Shown here piece by piece: positions 23,632 through 36,720 of a stretch of 64,000 nucleotides of DNA; the first letter of the stretch is position 1, and the number at the start of each line of letters is the position of its first letter. The position numbers and the translations under genes are program-made. The stretch lies in the NCBI GenBank assembly GCA_934045905.1, contig OW203766.1, positions 16,982,309-17,046,308 on the forward strand, read 5' to 3'. The DNA is from Leuctra nigra. Its lineage: Eukaryota; Arthropoda; Insecta; Plecoptera; Leuctridae. The notes beneath the pieces were generated by a model. It was given only the letters and a program-made list of their open reading frames with translations, had not been told where the DNA came from and searched no databases.

Positions 23632-24307
23632 TCAAGCGAGCGTAGCGAGCGTCTCCACTTGAAACTTATGGCTCGAATCTCTGTTTTTTTGTGTGTTTAT
23701 TTGTGCATTTGGCGTCTCCTGCCAAACGATGTAACGGATCACGCCAATTTTTTCACAAAACTTATATTACTATTCTGGTTGTGGACAAAATGATTTTCAG
23801 CAAGTTGGGTCCATTGGTTTCATCGGAAATTGATTTTTGTATCGTAGCAACGAAATCTTCTGCGAAATGTTCATAAAAAATACCTATGGACCATGATTAC
23901 TGCATATCTGTATATCAGTTGGCAGTGACATTATGTTTTCACAAATATTTTGACATTGACAGCTGTTGTTAAACTATTTTGATATTCTGCCAGTGATTAT
24001 TCTTGCTGTTTGGCGATGCTTTCTTGGAAGTTTTTTTAGTAAACGGAAGGTTTTGTGGTCTAGCTATTGTTTGTAGAAAATTTTAACATTTCTGTGTTCC
24101 TGGGAGTGGGAAAGTCTTTTGCTTCTCTTGGATTTATTTTTCAAGGTTTTGTGGCAATCTTCCCAGTTTTTGAAGAAAATTTGAACTCTGATGTGATTCT
24201 GCAAGTGATTATTTGTGGATTATTTACGGAATTTCGGTTAGATCATGGTTAAATGTGCTGCACACCGGTGCTCGCTTATCAACGCGTTACACTGAGCGTT
24301 TTCCTAG
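23632..24307 (+). mobile_element. Non-autonomous Helitron-like copy (676 bp)
   Basis: Left end A|TCAAGCGAGCGTAGCGAGCG, here with the canonical Helitron TC start, and right end GCTCGCTTATCAACGCGTTA, then a hairpin stem and TTTCCTAG|T. Subterminal GAGCGAGC/GCTCGCT are inverted copies of each other. The interior has only short unmatched ORFs. Confidence 0.8.
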
Positions 24308-25945
24308 TATTATTTTATGATAGTTCCTACCACTGCGTAGGTACAATCACTGTTGGTAAGGTGTTTAAAATAGATACAAAAAATTAAATGTATTGCCAAG
24401 TCACAAAATGAGTATTATAATAAGTTTTTAAATTATCTGAGAAATAGAACATCACAATATTTGAATCTTTTATCACAGCATAAAAAATTCAGAAAGGAAC
24501 AAAACAACAGGTTTGCAATGAGAAAGAATTAACTATTTTGTCGCGTCGTGTACTTATGGTGGCATTTACGTTTAGAGTCATGTTGACTTTGGATTTAACT
24601 ATAAAATCCACGCTTTTAGATCGCTTTCTCTTTCAAACACCATTCATGTTTCACGGGAAATGCGTTAGACTTTGCTGTGGAAATTGTTTTCCGTGTAGCG
24701 ATTTTCAGGATTAATACAGTAATGTGTCTTCAGTGAATACTAATCCCTTTCCCGCACGGTATTCTAGAAAATACCCTAAAACCTGTGTATAACCGATTTC
24801 ATGAAAATCTCCAATACTTCATTTTAATTTTTCTAGAACCATGCCATGCCATTTTTCTAGAAAAAAAATCTAGAAAATTTGAATATCTTTAAAAAAAATT
24901 AAAACTAAAATGTATAAATATTATGTGTTCATACAATGCATTATGATACAATATTTTATTCCTTGCATAAATGCGGTTCCATCATTCCAACCATATTTGA
25001 TTCCAACTACCATTATGGAGTAAGCTGCTCTTTGTTTTCAGGAGGCTATATAATTCTCACAATCCAATCCACACTAATGAGTTTGAATGGCCACTGACTG
25101 CATTGCTTGTGATCATTACTTACCAATAGTAATGAGTTGCATAACCAGCTTGGATGTAGACACAGATGTCAAGTGAATGTTATGTTACAAACTATTGTGT
25201 TTGATAGGTATCATGTATAAAGATTAAAGATGTTGAAAACAACGAAGACGAAGAGATAAAATGTCGATTGGATCATTTTCTTCGCTCGTTTAAGACTCAT
25301 GTAAGCGATGAAGATGATTGGGAGTCAACGACTCAATTGGGGGAAGTGTGATGGCGCACTTTATAGCAGCCAATATTCCAATATTTGACGCTAACGTCTT
25401 GGAGACCACGGTAAACCACCATCAGTAGAGCCGACCGCGGGATCGAACCAATGGCCTCTGAAGCCGACCTACAGCAAGCTCCCAAATATAGAGGCAGAGA
25501 ATTTGTTCATATTGTTATGATCTGACTTTGAAATTAAAGGTGTGTTGGAAAAAAAAAACAGTATTCTGAGATGCAGCAATAATCTTCATTAATGGGTTAG
25601 CAATACTCGACGTGCCTTTGTGGTGCTCTTTGGGGGGACATTTTCTGAAGTAAAAACAGGACACAGCATATTTTAAAGTTGTGTTTTGTAATGTTTTCCT
25701 CCCAACTACCTCAAATGATGTTCGAAATAAAAGCTCATTTGTTTCCGATGAATTTGAAAGACAAGTTTTATTCTCCGTCTGTGAAACTGACTATACACAG
25801 ACTTGGAGGAATCTGTTTATAAATATATTTGAATTGGTTTTTATTTTGGTGTCAGAATCTGAACTTCACCTGAAAGACTCATTTTGTCAATATGTTACCA
25901 TTAGGTATGTTATTATGCTACCTCTTTAAACTTTGATGTTATGTA
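24308..25945. other. No recognised gene; unmatched 82-codon ORF
   Basis: The + strand ORF 25681-25929 (MFCNVFLPTTSNDVRNKSSF...) has a fairly protein-like composition, including CETDYTQTWRNLFINIFELV, but I recognise no family and see no convincing splice context. A tRNA-like B-box block (GCGGGATCGAACCAATGG) lies at 25438. Confidence 0.5.
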
Positions 25946-26845
25946 CTAGGAAAACGCTCTGAGTAACGCGTTGATGAGCGAGCACGGATACGCGCAACAC
26001 CTCGAACCGAAATTCTGTCTATCGAAAATGTCCTTAAAATCTTCAACAATTCCTAAAATATTGGTCCCAATAACCATGCAAAGTTTTAAGTTGATCGATT
26101 GAACCTTTATGATTGTACGATTCCTTGTTAATTTCCAAAAAATCATAGGATCTCGTTAAAAAAAATATACCTGAGACCACTCATATGATATATGTGTGAA
26201 CAGAACACAATTTGAGATCGATCTGTTAATTAAACGGTCATATCAGTTTCATATACATTTGAAAGTTTCTGCTCTAACAACCTTGAACTGAAGATTCGAA
26301 GATGCCGTGAAATGTGAAATTCGAGAAATATGAGAGCCAACACGCAAAATGTCCGTAAACTGTCAATAACTTTTGAATGTAAACACAGATTAGTATGAAA
26401 ATTGTCAAAAATACAGATAATGTTGGACCCAATGACCATGCATAGTTTTAAGTTGATCGGTCAAACGGTTCTGGTTTAAATTTCAAAAAGCACATGAAAT
26501 ATTTTTTTAAATTTTAACCAATGGGAGGATTTGGCTGAAAATTTGTAAAATAAGAGACAATGTTGGTCTTAATGACCATGCAAAATATGAGTTACGTCAA
26601 ATATATCGAAGACCATTTATTTTTCAACCTCTCAGGAGATATTTATTTAAATTTTAACCAATCAATGGATATTAAAAAAAAATTAGGGTCAGCAAACAGA
26701 AAAGGTTGTCTCTACATGTGTGCAAAATTTCAGATCGATCAGTGAAACGGTGCGACTACCATTGCTCCAGGTAGCAGCAAAAAAAAAAAAACACAGAGGT
26801 CCGTGCCAAAAGAGCCAAAAGGAGACGCTCGCTTCGCTCACTCAA
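25946..26845 (-). mobile_element. Non-autonomous Helitron-like copy (900 bp)
   Basis: Reverse orientation: the 3' end CTAG with its AACGC/GCGTT hairpin is at 25946-25970 and the 5' end (TTGAGTGAGCGAAGCGAGCG on the minus strand) is at 26845. Flanking bases give the A^T target. The interior shares the repeated GATC-GA-CTGAAATTTTGCACAC phrase seen in the other copies. Confidence 0.85.
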
Positions 26846-28933
26846 TTAAAACTCGTATAAAGTTTGAGAAACAAAAATACAGGTTATTTACAAGTTCTAA
26901 AGTTATTGATAACAATTCCTAGCTTTCGCCTCCACTTTTTTTTAAATTTATACATAATGTTATAGAAATACAGGAAAAAATATGTGACAATTTAAAAAAA
27001 CCTGCAACATATTGTTTGTTCATAATGAAAGATCAGAATAGGTAGGTATAATAAACATTAGAAATTAAAAAAAATAGTAAGTGTCATATGGACACTTATT
27101 TTTTATTTTCTAAATTGCGTTAATCATTTGTAAATTACTGCGTGCGTGCTATGATCACAACTTGTACGATGTGTGTTTTAGGAAAATAAATGGAATATAT
27201 TGTAAGCAGGACTTTACAATTAAGAGTGAATACAATAAAAATATAAGTGTGAAGAGTAGCGCAGAATAGTGAAACTAAATCCAGCATATTCGTCCAGAAC
27301 GTTTGTGAAGTTTGCGAATCAACAGAAACAGTAAACTAGCAACAACACTCAGAGCCACCTGTCTGCACAACGCACATTATTGTGATGAAAGCTGCTTCAA
27401 CTCAGCTGGAATTTCAGTGCAAACTTTATGCTAAATCACATAGTCCAAATGTCAAACATAATGTGTTCTTATGCAAATATTCTGTCAATATATCTCGTGA
27501 ATTGTTCTGGATTTCGGTACGTTCGTTGAGAGTTTTATGCTGAATTAAAGCTTCTCAGTATTCCAGATTATTTCACGAGACTTACTTCATTGCGTATCTT
27601 TGCTTTGCACTCCATGCACGTTTCAATATGTAAAACTTTAATTACGTATAATTGAGGCAGAAGTCGACCTTCTATATGAAATCTATTCGTAACTAAAATC
27701 TCTCTAAAAGCTGTAAGAAAAGACGTCACATAATCTTTGCCGCGGAGATCGGGGTGGATTGAAGAACATCAGGTCTTACTTTGCGTCAGCATCTTGTTTG
27801 CTCCTGTGTGGAGCTTTTCGCTTGGGAAGCTCATGAGATGAAGTGTGTGGAATCGCAATGAAATATTTTATTCGACTCGTTCACAAAATTGAGCCCAATT
27901 TAAAGGTATAGAATTTCAGTATTTCGCATGGTCACACAAACATTCTTGCATTGTCGATGATGACGCGAAGTGAAATCAATTTTGATGTGTATGTAAAAGC
28001 TTATTCCACATTTTTATCTGTTCATAAAGCGGTAGAAATGAGATTTACCTCAAATGATGTACTCTTGTTGAACACCTCTTCTTCATTTGGTATCATTATT
28101 CTGAAGTTTGTCTGATCTCTGGCATTACTTGTGATATTTTTACATCTTTACAAATACCTCTGACAATACACTTTCTTGCCAAGGTAAATCCTAACAATCC
28201 ATTGAAACAAACTGACTGACAAACAAACTGACAGGGCACAAATATCACATGCTTAGAGTGGTTAGTTTTCCAAGAAAGATATTTAAATATGTACGAGATG
28301 ATGATAAAGATAACTTGATAACAATAAAAAGAATCGGATAAAACGTTCCTGTAGGTAAAAAGTAGTCAATCCCGTATGTAAACTTTTAATATCGATAAGC
28401 CTAAAGTTAGTTGGAAGTTCTGAAAAACTAATTACCAACAATCACAATATAATGATGTGTGAAACTTGCATTTTCTGCAGCTGAATTTCAGTAAACCTTC
28501 CCTCTATAATTCCATCTGTAAAGAAGAAGAAGAAGAGAGAAATTTAGAATATATAATTTTTTAATCCAACGGCTGAAAACAAATTGAATCCACCACCAGC
28601 TATATGAGAAGAGGCATAAGACAATCTTAATACCACAGCCTCCGTAGGAACTAATTGCTTGCTTAGACGAGCTGATCCCTGCGTTGTGATTGGTCGAGAG
28701 TGACGTCACACCACACTTGACAACCGTGTAGCTAAAACACTTTCAATATAACCTTGCTTTATGTCGACACTGTTGCAAGATTGCACTGAGTTCTGGATGT
28801 CAACAATAAACTTGCAGTTAAGATGAAGTTCATTGACAGTTTCGTTGCATTTATGAGGAGCTTCGATCACGTTAGAGCTTTGAACTTGACACAATTGTTT
28901 TAAATAGTATACATAAGATATGAGTTCAAAGTG
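26846..28933. other. No recognised gene
   Basis: AT-rich with the small hairpin at 27060. Two short minus-strand ORFs near 28.5-28.9 kb flank a motif GAGAGTGACGTCACACC (CRE-like), which could be promoter DNA. Confidence 0.55.
27060..27115. repeat. Small perfect hairpin
   Basis: AATAGTAAGTGTCATATGGACACTTATT has a strong stem with a CATATG centre, extended by AAAAAA/TTTTTT flanks. Purpose unknown; may be a short foldback remnant. Confidence 0.5.
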
Positions 28934-29275
28934 TTAAGAGGCCTGTGAAAGATAACGGGAATCGCACGGCTATTCAAAGAGTTTTTTTATTTTCTTCACA
29001 ATAACATAATTTAAAAAAAATAGATATTAGCGATCATTTCAAGAATACTAGACTAAATAATATCATACACTGATGTACACTCCCCTGTAAGTAAAAGGTA
29101 AACCCTGAACAGTACAGCTGCGTTAGTTGTGTTGCCTAGATACAGGAGGTCTCTAACCTACTGGCAATGCTGCTAAACCAGTCATGCAGGTAATCTAACT
29201 GCAAGGGTTTACCTTTCTCTTGGAGTTGACCCCTACATTACGATCTCTGACACGACCTCAAAGTGTTAAATACGA
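28934..29275. mobile_element. Decayed CTTAAGAGGC-family MITE split by another insertion
   Basis: Left part (GTTAAGAGGCCTGTGAAAG, GGGAATCGCACGG) and right part (CTCTGACACGACCTCAAAGT) match the 4.4- and 11-kb copies. They are separated by about 150 bp with its own inverted ends (see 29077-29236). Confidence 0.65.
29077..29236. mobile_element. Small MITE nested in the 28.9-kb element
   Basis: Imperfect inverted ends: CACTCC...AAAAGGTAAACCCT near 29078-29104 and AGGGTTTACCTTTCTCTTGG near 29206-29226. It interrupts the older MITE. The target duplication is not clear, so exact limits are approximate. Confidence 0.55.
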
Positions 29276-30408
29276 TATTTATTTGAGAAACGTGCGTGTG
29301 CCGGAACCGTCCCGTCACCTCTCAAGTGATTGTATAAAGAAGTGTATTGATTTGATTAATGATCATGACTATACACGAACGAAAAAAGTTGAGCACAACT
29401 GTTAGTCACATCTTCCAAATTAGCTTATTTTTGGCAAAGGTAGGAATCAATAATCACTGTTTACACGATACTGTGAAATATGAACAACTTCTCGTGTCTA
29501 GATTTTGAGATATTGAAGTTTTAAATGTATATTTTTAGCATGTAGTCTTATCTAGGCCATTAAAATCATGACGATTTCCATGATATTATTGAGTTTTGAA
29601 TTTTACTGAGGTTTAACGTTTTTTCAAAAAACTGATTTCTAGATAGATAGTTAGACATTCTTTATGGAAAAAAATGAAATCAATACCAACGTGTGTTACT
29701 TTAAAAGTTATTAACCAAAAACTAAATGATTTCCCTATACCTCCCGTGTTAAAGTTTTGTTCATTCTCGGAAAGCAATAAATTGAAACCTCGCTATACGA
29801 CAGGGGTTGCAAGTTAAATCACATTTTATGATACTTTTATACTTAAATATAGTTGAAATGTTGGAAAAAGTAATTTATGATGGTAATTCCAAAAAATAAA
29901 TATTTTGGAATGTTCGATCGGTTGAGCCCCCCTAATTATGACGATTTCTAACCCGCATTCTTGAAATAAAGACATGCTCTGTGCTACGAACGGTTCGTCA
30001 CAGAGTCCAATGTTACGACTCTTCAAGTGTCCAATACCCGACGCTCTAAAGCAGGTGTTAAGCAATGAGGCGTCGAGACGACCTGGACGCCGTCGTCACG
30101 TGACCAAGTCTTCATTTCTCACGCCACATTGATTGAGCGTCAGACGCAATCTTCATGATTAATTGATTATGATCAGAAGCACGCATATTATTAATACACA
30201 ATAATGTGCGATATTTATCATCTCCTCAATGTCGACCTCAGCCAGAGTTACATCCAATTAAAAAAATTGTGATATGAATTCGACATTTATAATTCTTTTT
30301 AATCCTGTGTAGCCTATGAATACATTATACATTACACTGCATTGAAATGAATTACATTCTTCATTATATTTCTTTTATTTGTATCAAACGAAAACGGCTG
30401 GTGTGTAA
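29276..30408. other. No recognised gene
   Basis: Contains a small CpG cluster at 30064-30125 (GGCGTCGAGACGACCTGGAC, CGTCGTCACGTGACC). Otherwise AT-rich. Confidence 0.55.
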
Positions 30409-30812
30409 CCCAACGGCTGGTGTGTTGGATACCTCGGTTCTCGTTAGATCACCGAGGTTAAGCAACATTGAGCGCGGTCAGCGGTTGGATGGGTGACCAT
30501 TCAACTCTGCCTTGCCAGGTTGCTGCCGTTGGGTCAGAGAGACTGGGGTGTTTGGGGGTTAGTGTGACGACCTCCCTCCACCTGTTATCAGTCTCTCGAC
30601 GGCGCGAGTTGTGGAGGCTCGTGCTGTGAATGTTACACAGTCCTTCGGAAGGGACGTTAAGCCGTTGGTCCCCTTGGTATCTTTCGTCAGGAGTAGGCTA
30701 CATGCCGGTACCGGGTTTCCTCTCCTCCCTTCTCTATATTACATTCTCACTAGTGGAGCCTGGCTCTGTTGAGAATATAGACTTAATAATAATAATAATA
30801 ATAATAATAAAC
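30409..30812 (+). mobile_element. 5S rRNA-derived SINE (SINE3 type)
   Basis: The first 125 nt (30409-30533) resemble 5S rRNA: the closing stem CCCAACGGC / GCCGTTGGG, then GGTTCTCGTTAGATCACCGA with GGTTAAGCAACATTGAGCG (box A region) and GGTTGGATGGGTGACC (box C). A SINE body follows, with CAGTCCTTCGGAAGGGACGT and GGAGCCTGGCTCTGTTGAGA, ending in a (TAA)n tail at 30785-30811. The 5S body is too diverged in the second half to be a functional rRNA gene. Confidence 0.82.
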
Positions 30813-31349
30813 ACAATGTTGTTTTTTAACACAATTCTTATGTTCGTTTGACGAGGAGCCAATTGGTGCTGATTATGTGTGTCTTAGTTTTAAGTTTGTG
30901 TTTGTATTGTTTTGTTAAAATTATTTATAAAATAATAATGTCAATAAAGAATTAATAAATAAATAAATACCAAGTTTCTAACAAATGGCCTTCCATGGAT
31001 TGGCTGATCCACCAATTATTTTGGGTACCTATCATCTTCATCTTTTTTTCAACATACGGCCTCCACTCCACCGATCAACATCCTCTTACCACTTAGGCAC
31101 CAATTTAAAGCATTAAGTGTATTGTGTCCAATAATTTATTTATTTTGACTATTTCAACATTACTAATAATTTTAGCCTACATCTGCCACCATTTGTATTG
31201 TTAAACGAATAAATGGGGTTTAGTGCAATATCGATGCCATTATATTCAGGATGATATGATCATAGGATGACTATGAAAACGACTTCAGTTTTCATTTCAT
31301 ATTGAGAGATAGAACATAAATAGTAAAAGTCGAACAAAAATAAAACTAA

Positions 31350-31902
31350 TAGCGTTTTCCACTGGCCGCACGCACTGGTGCTGCACTGAGGTGGGATTCT
31401 ATAACTCCATTGCGATCGCTTAGCAATTTCTTCCATAAGGATTAACATTTAAATAATTGCTTAGCGGTCGCAATGGAGTTATAGAACCAGGGCCCTGGGT
31501 TGCACTGAGAGCGGGTGTCGTTTTCCACTGGGAAATCCAGTGTGCACTGGAGTGGTTTTTTCGTTTTCCACTGGCAAAGTTGCACGCTCTGAGGGCACAT
31601 TTTAAGCACTGAGAAAATTCTCAGGGCAAGCCATTGCACTCGAATATTCCTAGATGGACGCTTGAAAACTTAGTTGCTGTTTATAACCTATTTGAATCTT
31701 CAAATAACAGTGATAGATTAATTGACCAACAATGGATGATCTAAAACGAATTCTATGAAATTCATTGGTATTTTTAGGTTATGCCAGCACTGAAAATATC
31801 CTTGTTTTCCACTGGGGTTGCTTTTTTGCCGCACTAGTGCAGAGCATGACGTCACAGAGCAATTATCTGCTCTCATTCAGTGCATGCCAGAGGAAAACGC
31901 TA
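31350..31902. mobile_element. MITE with TAGCGTTTTCC ends
   Basis: Inverted ends TAGCGTTTTCCACTGGC and GCCAGAGGAAAACGCTA. The motif GTTTTCCACTGG recurs inside at 31521, 31563 and 31804, together with several GCACTGAG/GTGCACTGG words. A second MITE is nested near the left end (31390-31490). No target duplication resolved. Confidence 0.7.
31390..31490. mobile_element. Small nested inverted-repeat MITE
   Basis: TTCTATAACTCCATTGCGAT at 31396 pairs with its inverse around 31468-31487, with a short AT-rich centre containing AAGGATTAACATTTAAATAA. It lies between two GCACTGAG segments of the surrounding element, which suggests later insertion. Confidence 0.65.
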
Positions 31903-32860
31903 AAAGTAAACTTACCCTAAAAACTTCATAAATAAAATCAAGTACATCATCATTCATCAAATACGTCTGTAATTTTTCCTCATATTTTTGGGTAACCACA
32001 TTTAGTAGGTAAGTGTTCAGTTCAAGTATGTATTGCTTACTCTAATATTTTATTGAAAATAATCAAAGCAGAACTGAATGTATTTTCCGCTGAGATAAAG
32101 CTTGGCCTGTAATTTTACACAAACTCTGTGTAAAAACTACTACTGAAACTGAAAGAACGAAACGACTATACTGAAAGAACGAGTCAGTGGTTAAATAATT
32201 ACAATAAATGAATTATGAGTTATAATATTTCTGCATTAAAATTACATCATGACTCGTGATATTGTAATCGTGCCGTGCCCTAATTCCTTACTTAACAGCT
32301 GCAGTCCAGACATGTCTAAATAGATGCATTAATTTGCGATGGCTTCAATAACATCATCCATTATGTAAAGTCATGCCGAATTCAATACCGAATGCACATA
32401 CATAAATTACATTATTGACACGCGTTTGAAAATTATTATTGGTCCTTCGAAGTATTTAAATGATGATGAATAAATGATAAAATATATGATGACTTATAAG
32501 CAAAAAATAACCTACTTTGTTAATTAATCTGTATATCAGAAGTAAAAGACCGGAAGTCCATTTTCCTGATTTCGTGTTGTACACTTTTGGAATGATGTAC
32601 CCAATCAAGCTCTGTCAATTTATATTTGACTGACGTCAACAAATAAGATTCATGTCGCCATAAATATGATTGGATGAAAGCAGAATTGCTGTTTTTTGAG
32701 CTCACCTCAAGAATCATTGAAATGGACTTCCGTCCGTTTACCTCTGACGTTCAGACATGATTCAGCATTATTTTTCATTTGTATCCATTATGTGATGTAG
32801 AAACATGTTACCCTAATTCTAAAGTCCTCGGAGATATGGAATTAGAGACGTGTCAAGTCC

Positions 32861-32935
32861 GGCCGGGTGACTGAGTAGGTAGAGCTCTCGGCCGGCAAGC
32901 GAGAGGGCCCAAGTTCGAACCACGATTTGGCTGAA
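32861..32935 (+). mobile_element. tRNA-like SINE head related to family 1
   Basis: GGCCGGGTGACTGAGTAGGT, GAGCTCTCGGCCGGCAAGCG and AAGTTCGAACC resemble the 54.1-kb head, with the same CCGGCAA loop. The body downstream differs (TTGCACTTACTTTATTTTTC), so it is either a distinct subfamily or a decayed copy. Confidence 0.6.
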
Positions 32936-33390
32936 TAGTTGCACTTACTTTATTTTTCTATAAAAAAATCAATTCGTACAACATATACCGATGTTTTTTT
33001 AAGCACTCAAATGGGATGAAAAGTATTTTCCTGCCTAGAAGTTGTTCTAGGTAAAGTCATTCCTTTCCCTCCAATATTTTCATTCATAAAATATTTCTAT
33101 TCATTGTGCAAAGGGGGGCGGGAGGGGTGAAGCCACAATTTTCTCACTTCAAACTTCTAGAAAAGCTCATTTTGTTCATGAAGAATAGGCGGATGAAATT
33201 TCAGACTTCCAATTTCAAAAACTGTATTCCAACACCCTTTCTAGCCTGTACTAATACTAGTAATATTTCTTTAAAAGATTCGGTAAGTTTATATTATGAT
33301 ATTGTTAAAATTGAATAGAAAAATTTAAAAAAATGAAAATTTGTAATACATTTTGTTGTATTTAATACAATTTTATTCTCTTACTTACAT

Positions 33391-33545
33391 AGGGTTTGCC
33401 ACTAACTTTCGCCCCTTTAACATGCCAATTGTACATATTTGTAAATTTCCCAGACTTATGTGGCATGTAATGACTATTGTCACTCAACAAAATGATACAA
33501 AATAATTATATAAATCGAGCATTGCGAAAGTTAGCACTTTACCAC
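33391..33545. mobile_element. Possible MITE with GGTTTGCCACTAACTTTCGC ends
   Basis: GGTTTGCCACTAACTTTCGC (33392) is matched inversely by GCGAAAGTTAGCACTTTACC at the right end, with an AT-rich interior. No target duplication is evident, so it is tentative. Confidence 0.5.
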
Positions 33546-35978
33546 CGCTCGGTCTCTATGTATGTTTCGTGCACGTAATATATTGTGTGTAAATTGCACC
33601 CAAAATACACTATAAAGCAAAGTTATTTAGTTAAAAAATGATTTTGAAATCGAATTAATGTATTTATTGACCCATTATTAGATACCACTCCTCGTATTGC
33701 TGAATGTTTATTTTCTGTGTGAAGGGAGTCAACGAAGTGTACCTAACGCAAATGTGGAGCTTTGGCGCAGACATTTATCATCCAAAACCTGTCCTGTAAT
33801 CATTACATTTTTAAAATATCTATTTTATGAAAAAATATCTATTTTATGTCACTCATGATTACTCGTATTATATGAATATAATATGACATTATTTATTTAT
33901 TTAGCTTAGGTATGGCTTATTTAGGTTATTTACCTAGCTTCAATAAATATGACATCATATGAAACTCTATTTATATTTATTACAACTTTCACAATATTTA
34001 CCATAATTATTTATATTTATTCATTTTGTTGATTGATATTCCGATTATTTGTATACCTTGAGGCAAGATACTATAATGTTTAAACTAAATTCGTCGTCTA
34101 TATGCTGTGAAATTCCCAATGAATGGTTTCCGCCTGCTTTCTGTGGCGTGGCTGAAATCGATTGCTCACCTACAATAGGCCACAAGATTAGACCGTGAAA
34201 TCTGAAGCGTGACTTCTGATGTTTCCAGAGGATTGTCGGATACTCAAGGAAGTCAACTTCGAAGCTTGGATAATGTGTTGTCGGGATTAGCATGGCGGAG
34301 AGAAGAGAGTGTTGTCAGACAACTTGTACAAGTCAAGTTAATGTTTATGCTGCCGAAATCTAGGTACAAAGTCTGACTTTACATGAAACGATGTTTTTCA
34401 TTCAAGCCTTGAGCATAAGTGCTTTGATACATTTTTTTAGTAAACAACATAAGATTATGATTTTATATTATGATTTCCTTATACATTTTTTAAAATTTGT
34501 ATAGCTATTCTTATGGTTATTTGTATTATGATATTGCCTTAAAAAATGATATTGCTAAATTTGGATTTTTGGGCATATTATGCAATTAATGAAGAATTCA
34601 AGTTTAATATGTTGAGATAGGTATTGTGCTAATTTAACAGGAAGGATCACAAATTGAAACGCCGTAATTAAGATTGTGTCCGTATAGTTGAAGTCTGAAG
34701 ATAGACAATGTTGAGTTGTAGAAAATAAACTCTCTTTGTGGATCGTTGACATCGCACAAAAAATGATCAAAAGATATGAGAGGTCATATTTTGATTCAAT
34801 TCATTCACTGCAAATAGGTCGAGTCAACATTATGGTCTATCTTCAACTAGACGGTCACTTCTTTTAACAATGGCGGAGTTCTTCATTGGTCATACTTCCT
34901 GTCAAAAAATAAACTCGGTCTTTACTCAACTATTATCCTGGGGAAGAAATACACGTTATAGATGCGCCATTTTGAAAGATTTAAATGAATCGCAAATGCT
35001 TCAGTTTTGCAATGTTAAAATTAGAAAAGACGATAAATGGACAGAGTCGAAGTCACACGAAACAAAAAGTTAACTAACTTCAATAAATCGGGTGAATCTC
35101 GCACTACTTAGGACGTCAAAGTAACTACAATGTTCATGGAAACACGAATCTTTTATCAAGTATGATTTGCGATTTAAAAGCGATTCATGGGAACCTACAT
35201 ATTATATTCGTATTTACTATTTTTCTTGTCGAATAAATTAACCGAACAGCTGTAACCATTGGAATGCATTTGTTTCATTTTGTCTTATTCTCGCTAAGCC
35301 TGTGTTCAGAGCATCACCAACAGGTCGCCACACAAAGTTGCCGCGATCAACAAAAGTGCTTTATTTCTATTACACTTATAATGGACTTCTTCTGTCATGA
35401 CTCCCGTCTCAAGAGACTTGGCAACAGCGCATAACGGCGATTAATGTACAGTTCTGTCAGATCTGGCATCTGTGCAGACTTACGTTTTCTAATAATATCT
35501 CTAATAATATCTCTAATAATCGGTATTTTGTAACGAAAATAGTTATCGATTTCATATACTTGAAGATGGTGTGTGCAACAGGTTCACGCCTACACATCCG
35601 TGTTTCAGATTCTCGATGTTTTGATATTTAGAATGTTCGTCACAGCATGGCATTAGCTTCGCAAAGTGACTTTAGATCTGGATTCACCACTACGCCAGTG
35701 GAATATTTTACCTCGACAATAGAGTCCATGATGACCTGGAATTCCACTATTCTCATGGAAATCAAAGCTTGCTCTAATGCGCTTATAGGTACTCTAGTAG
35801 ATCAGGTGCCCAGGGCAAATACAAGATGGCGGCCATGATTGTTGAGTGGGATTCATTAGTAGGATTACGCAACACTTGTCGAAAACAAAACTCACTGAAT
35901 TCTTGAACTACCGTTCGTCGCACTTCACGAGGATATTGATAGAAGGAACTCCATTCGTCTGGGTGTTTAGTTTCCCTG
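33546..35978. other. No recognised gene; unmatched ORFs
   Basis: ORFs at 34045-34293 (minus), 34870-35073 (+), 35647-35838 (+) and 35783-35995 (minus) show no known motif. TACAAGATGGCGGCCATG at 35818 is YY1-like. A 13-bp triplet repeat (TCTCTAATAATA) lies at 35488-35520. Confidence 0.5.
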
Positions 35979-35981
35979 TAA

Positions 35982-36430
35982 AGCCTGATGCACAATTGAA
36001 ATAAGGTTTATGGTGTATAGTGATTAGTGTTTAAGCTGTTATAACAGAGAAGTGCACAACTGATTATTTCACGAGGTTATTTCACCATGATAAAATTAAA
36101 TAATTGATGGAGAAATGTTATGGAAACATAAGCAAGACTAGGCACATATCACATTAAATTGCATGACATTAATTTTGAAGAATTTGCAGTTCCCCGCATG
36201 AATTTGATTTTGACATTTACCCTGCTCTCTTCTGATTGGTTCGTCATAAGGTGAAATAGTGATTTGCAATAAGAAATGGATTTAGTTGATTTCTTATCTC
36301 AGCTTATATCTTGTGACGCTTGTGACAGTGTGCATGATAACGTTATAACAGCACCTTTCATTTCTCTTATACCTTAAACATTTCACTATACCTTATACAT
36401 AGGCACCTTATTACAATTGTGCATCAGGCT
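35982..36430. mobile_element. Harbinger-type MITE with TAA target duplication
   Basis: Ends AGCCTGATGCACAATTG and CAATTGTGCATCAGGCT are perfect inverted repeats, flanked by TAA on both sides (35979-35981, 36431-36433). An inner inverted pair GCTGTTATAACAG / GTTATAACAGC is present. 449 bp, no transposase. Confidence 0.87.
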
Positions 36431-36477
36431 TAAAGCTGCAACCAAACTGAAATTTAAGAAAACAAACGATATTTAGA

Positions 36478-36720
36478 AGCAGAGCGAGCGTTTTCATTTC
36501 AAACTTATGGCTCAATACTCGGTGTGTATGTTCTTGTACATTGCAAGTGATATAAAGTAGCGGAAGACCATTTTTTCACAAAAGATCATTACAATTAGGT
36601 TCGTTTACAAATTGATGTCTAGCAAGATCGCCCACTTAAATTGACGTATAGTTTATATTCCGCTTTACTGATGGATAATCTGAACTAAAGGTGGTCATGT
36701 ACTTCAATGCATTTCGAAGG
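36478..36720 (+). repeat. Decayed Helitron-like left end
   Basis: AGCAGAGCGAGCGTTTTCAT and AAACTTATGGCTCAATACTC parallel the left end of the 23.6-kb copy (TCTCCACTTGAAACTTATGG CTCGAATCTC). No right end nearby. It begins 45 bp after the Harbinger-type MITE at 35982-36430. Confidence 0.5.

Noticed and set aside
30409..30533. 5S rRNA gene
   Set aside because: The 3' half is diverged and it is followed by a SINE body and (TAA)n tail.
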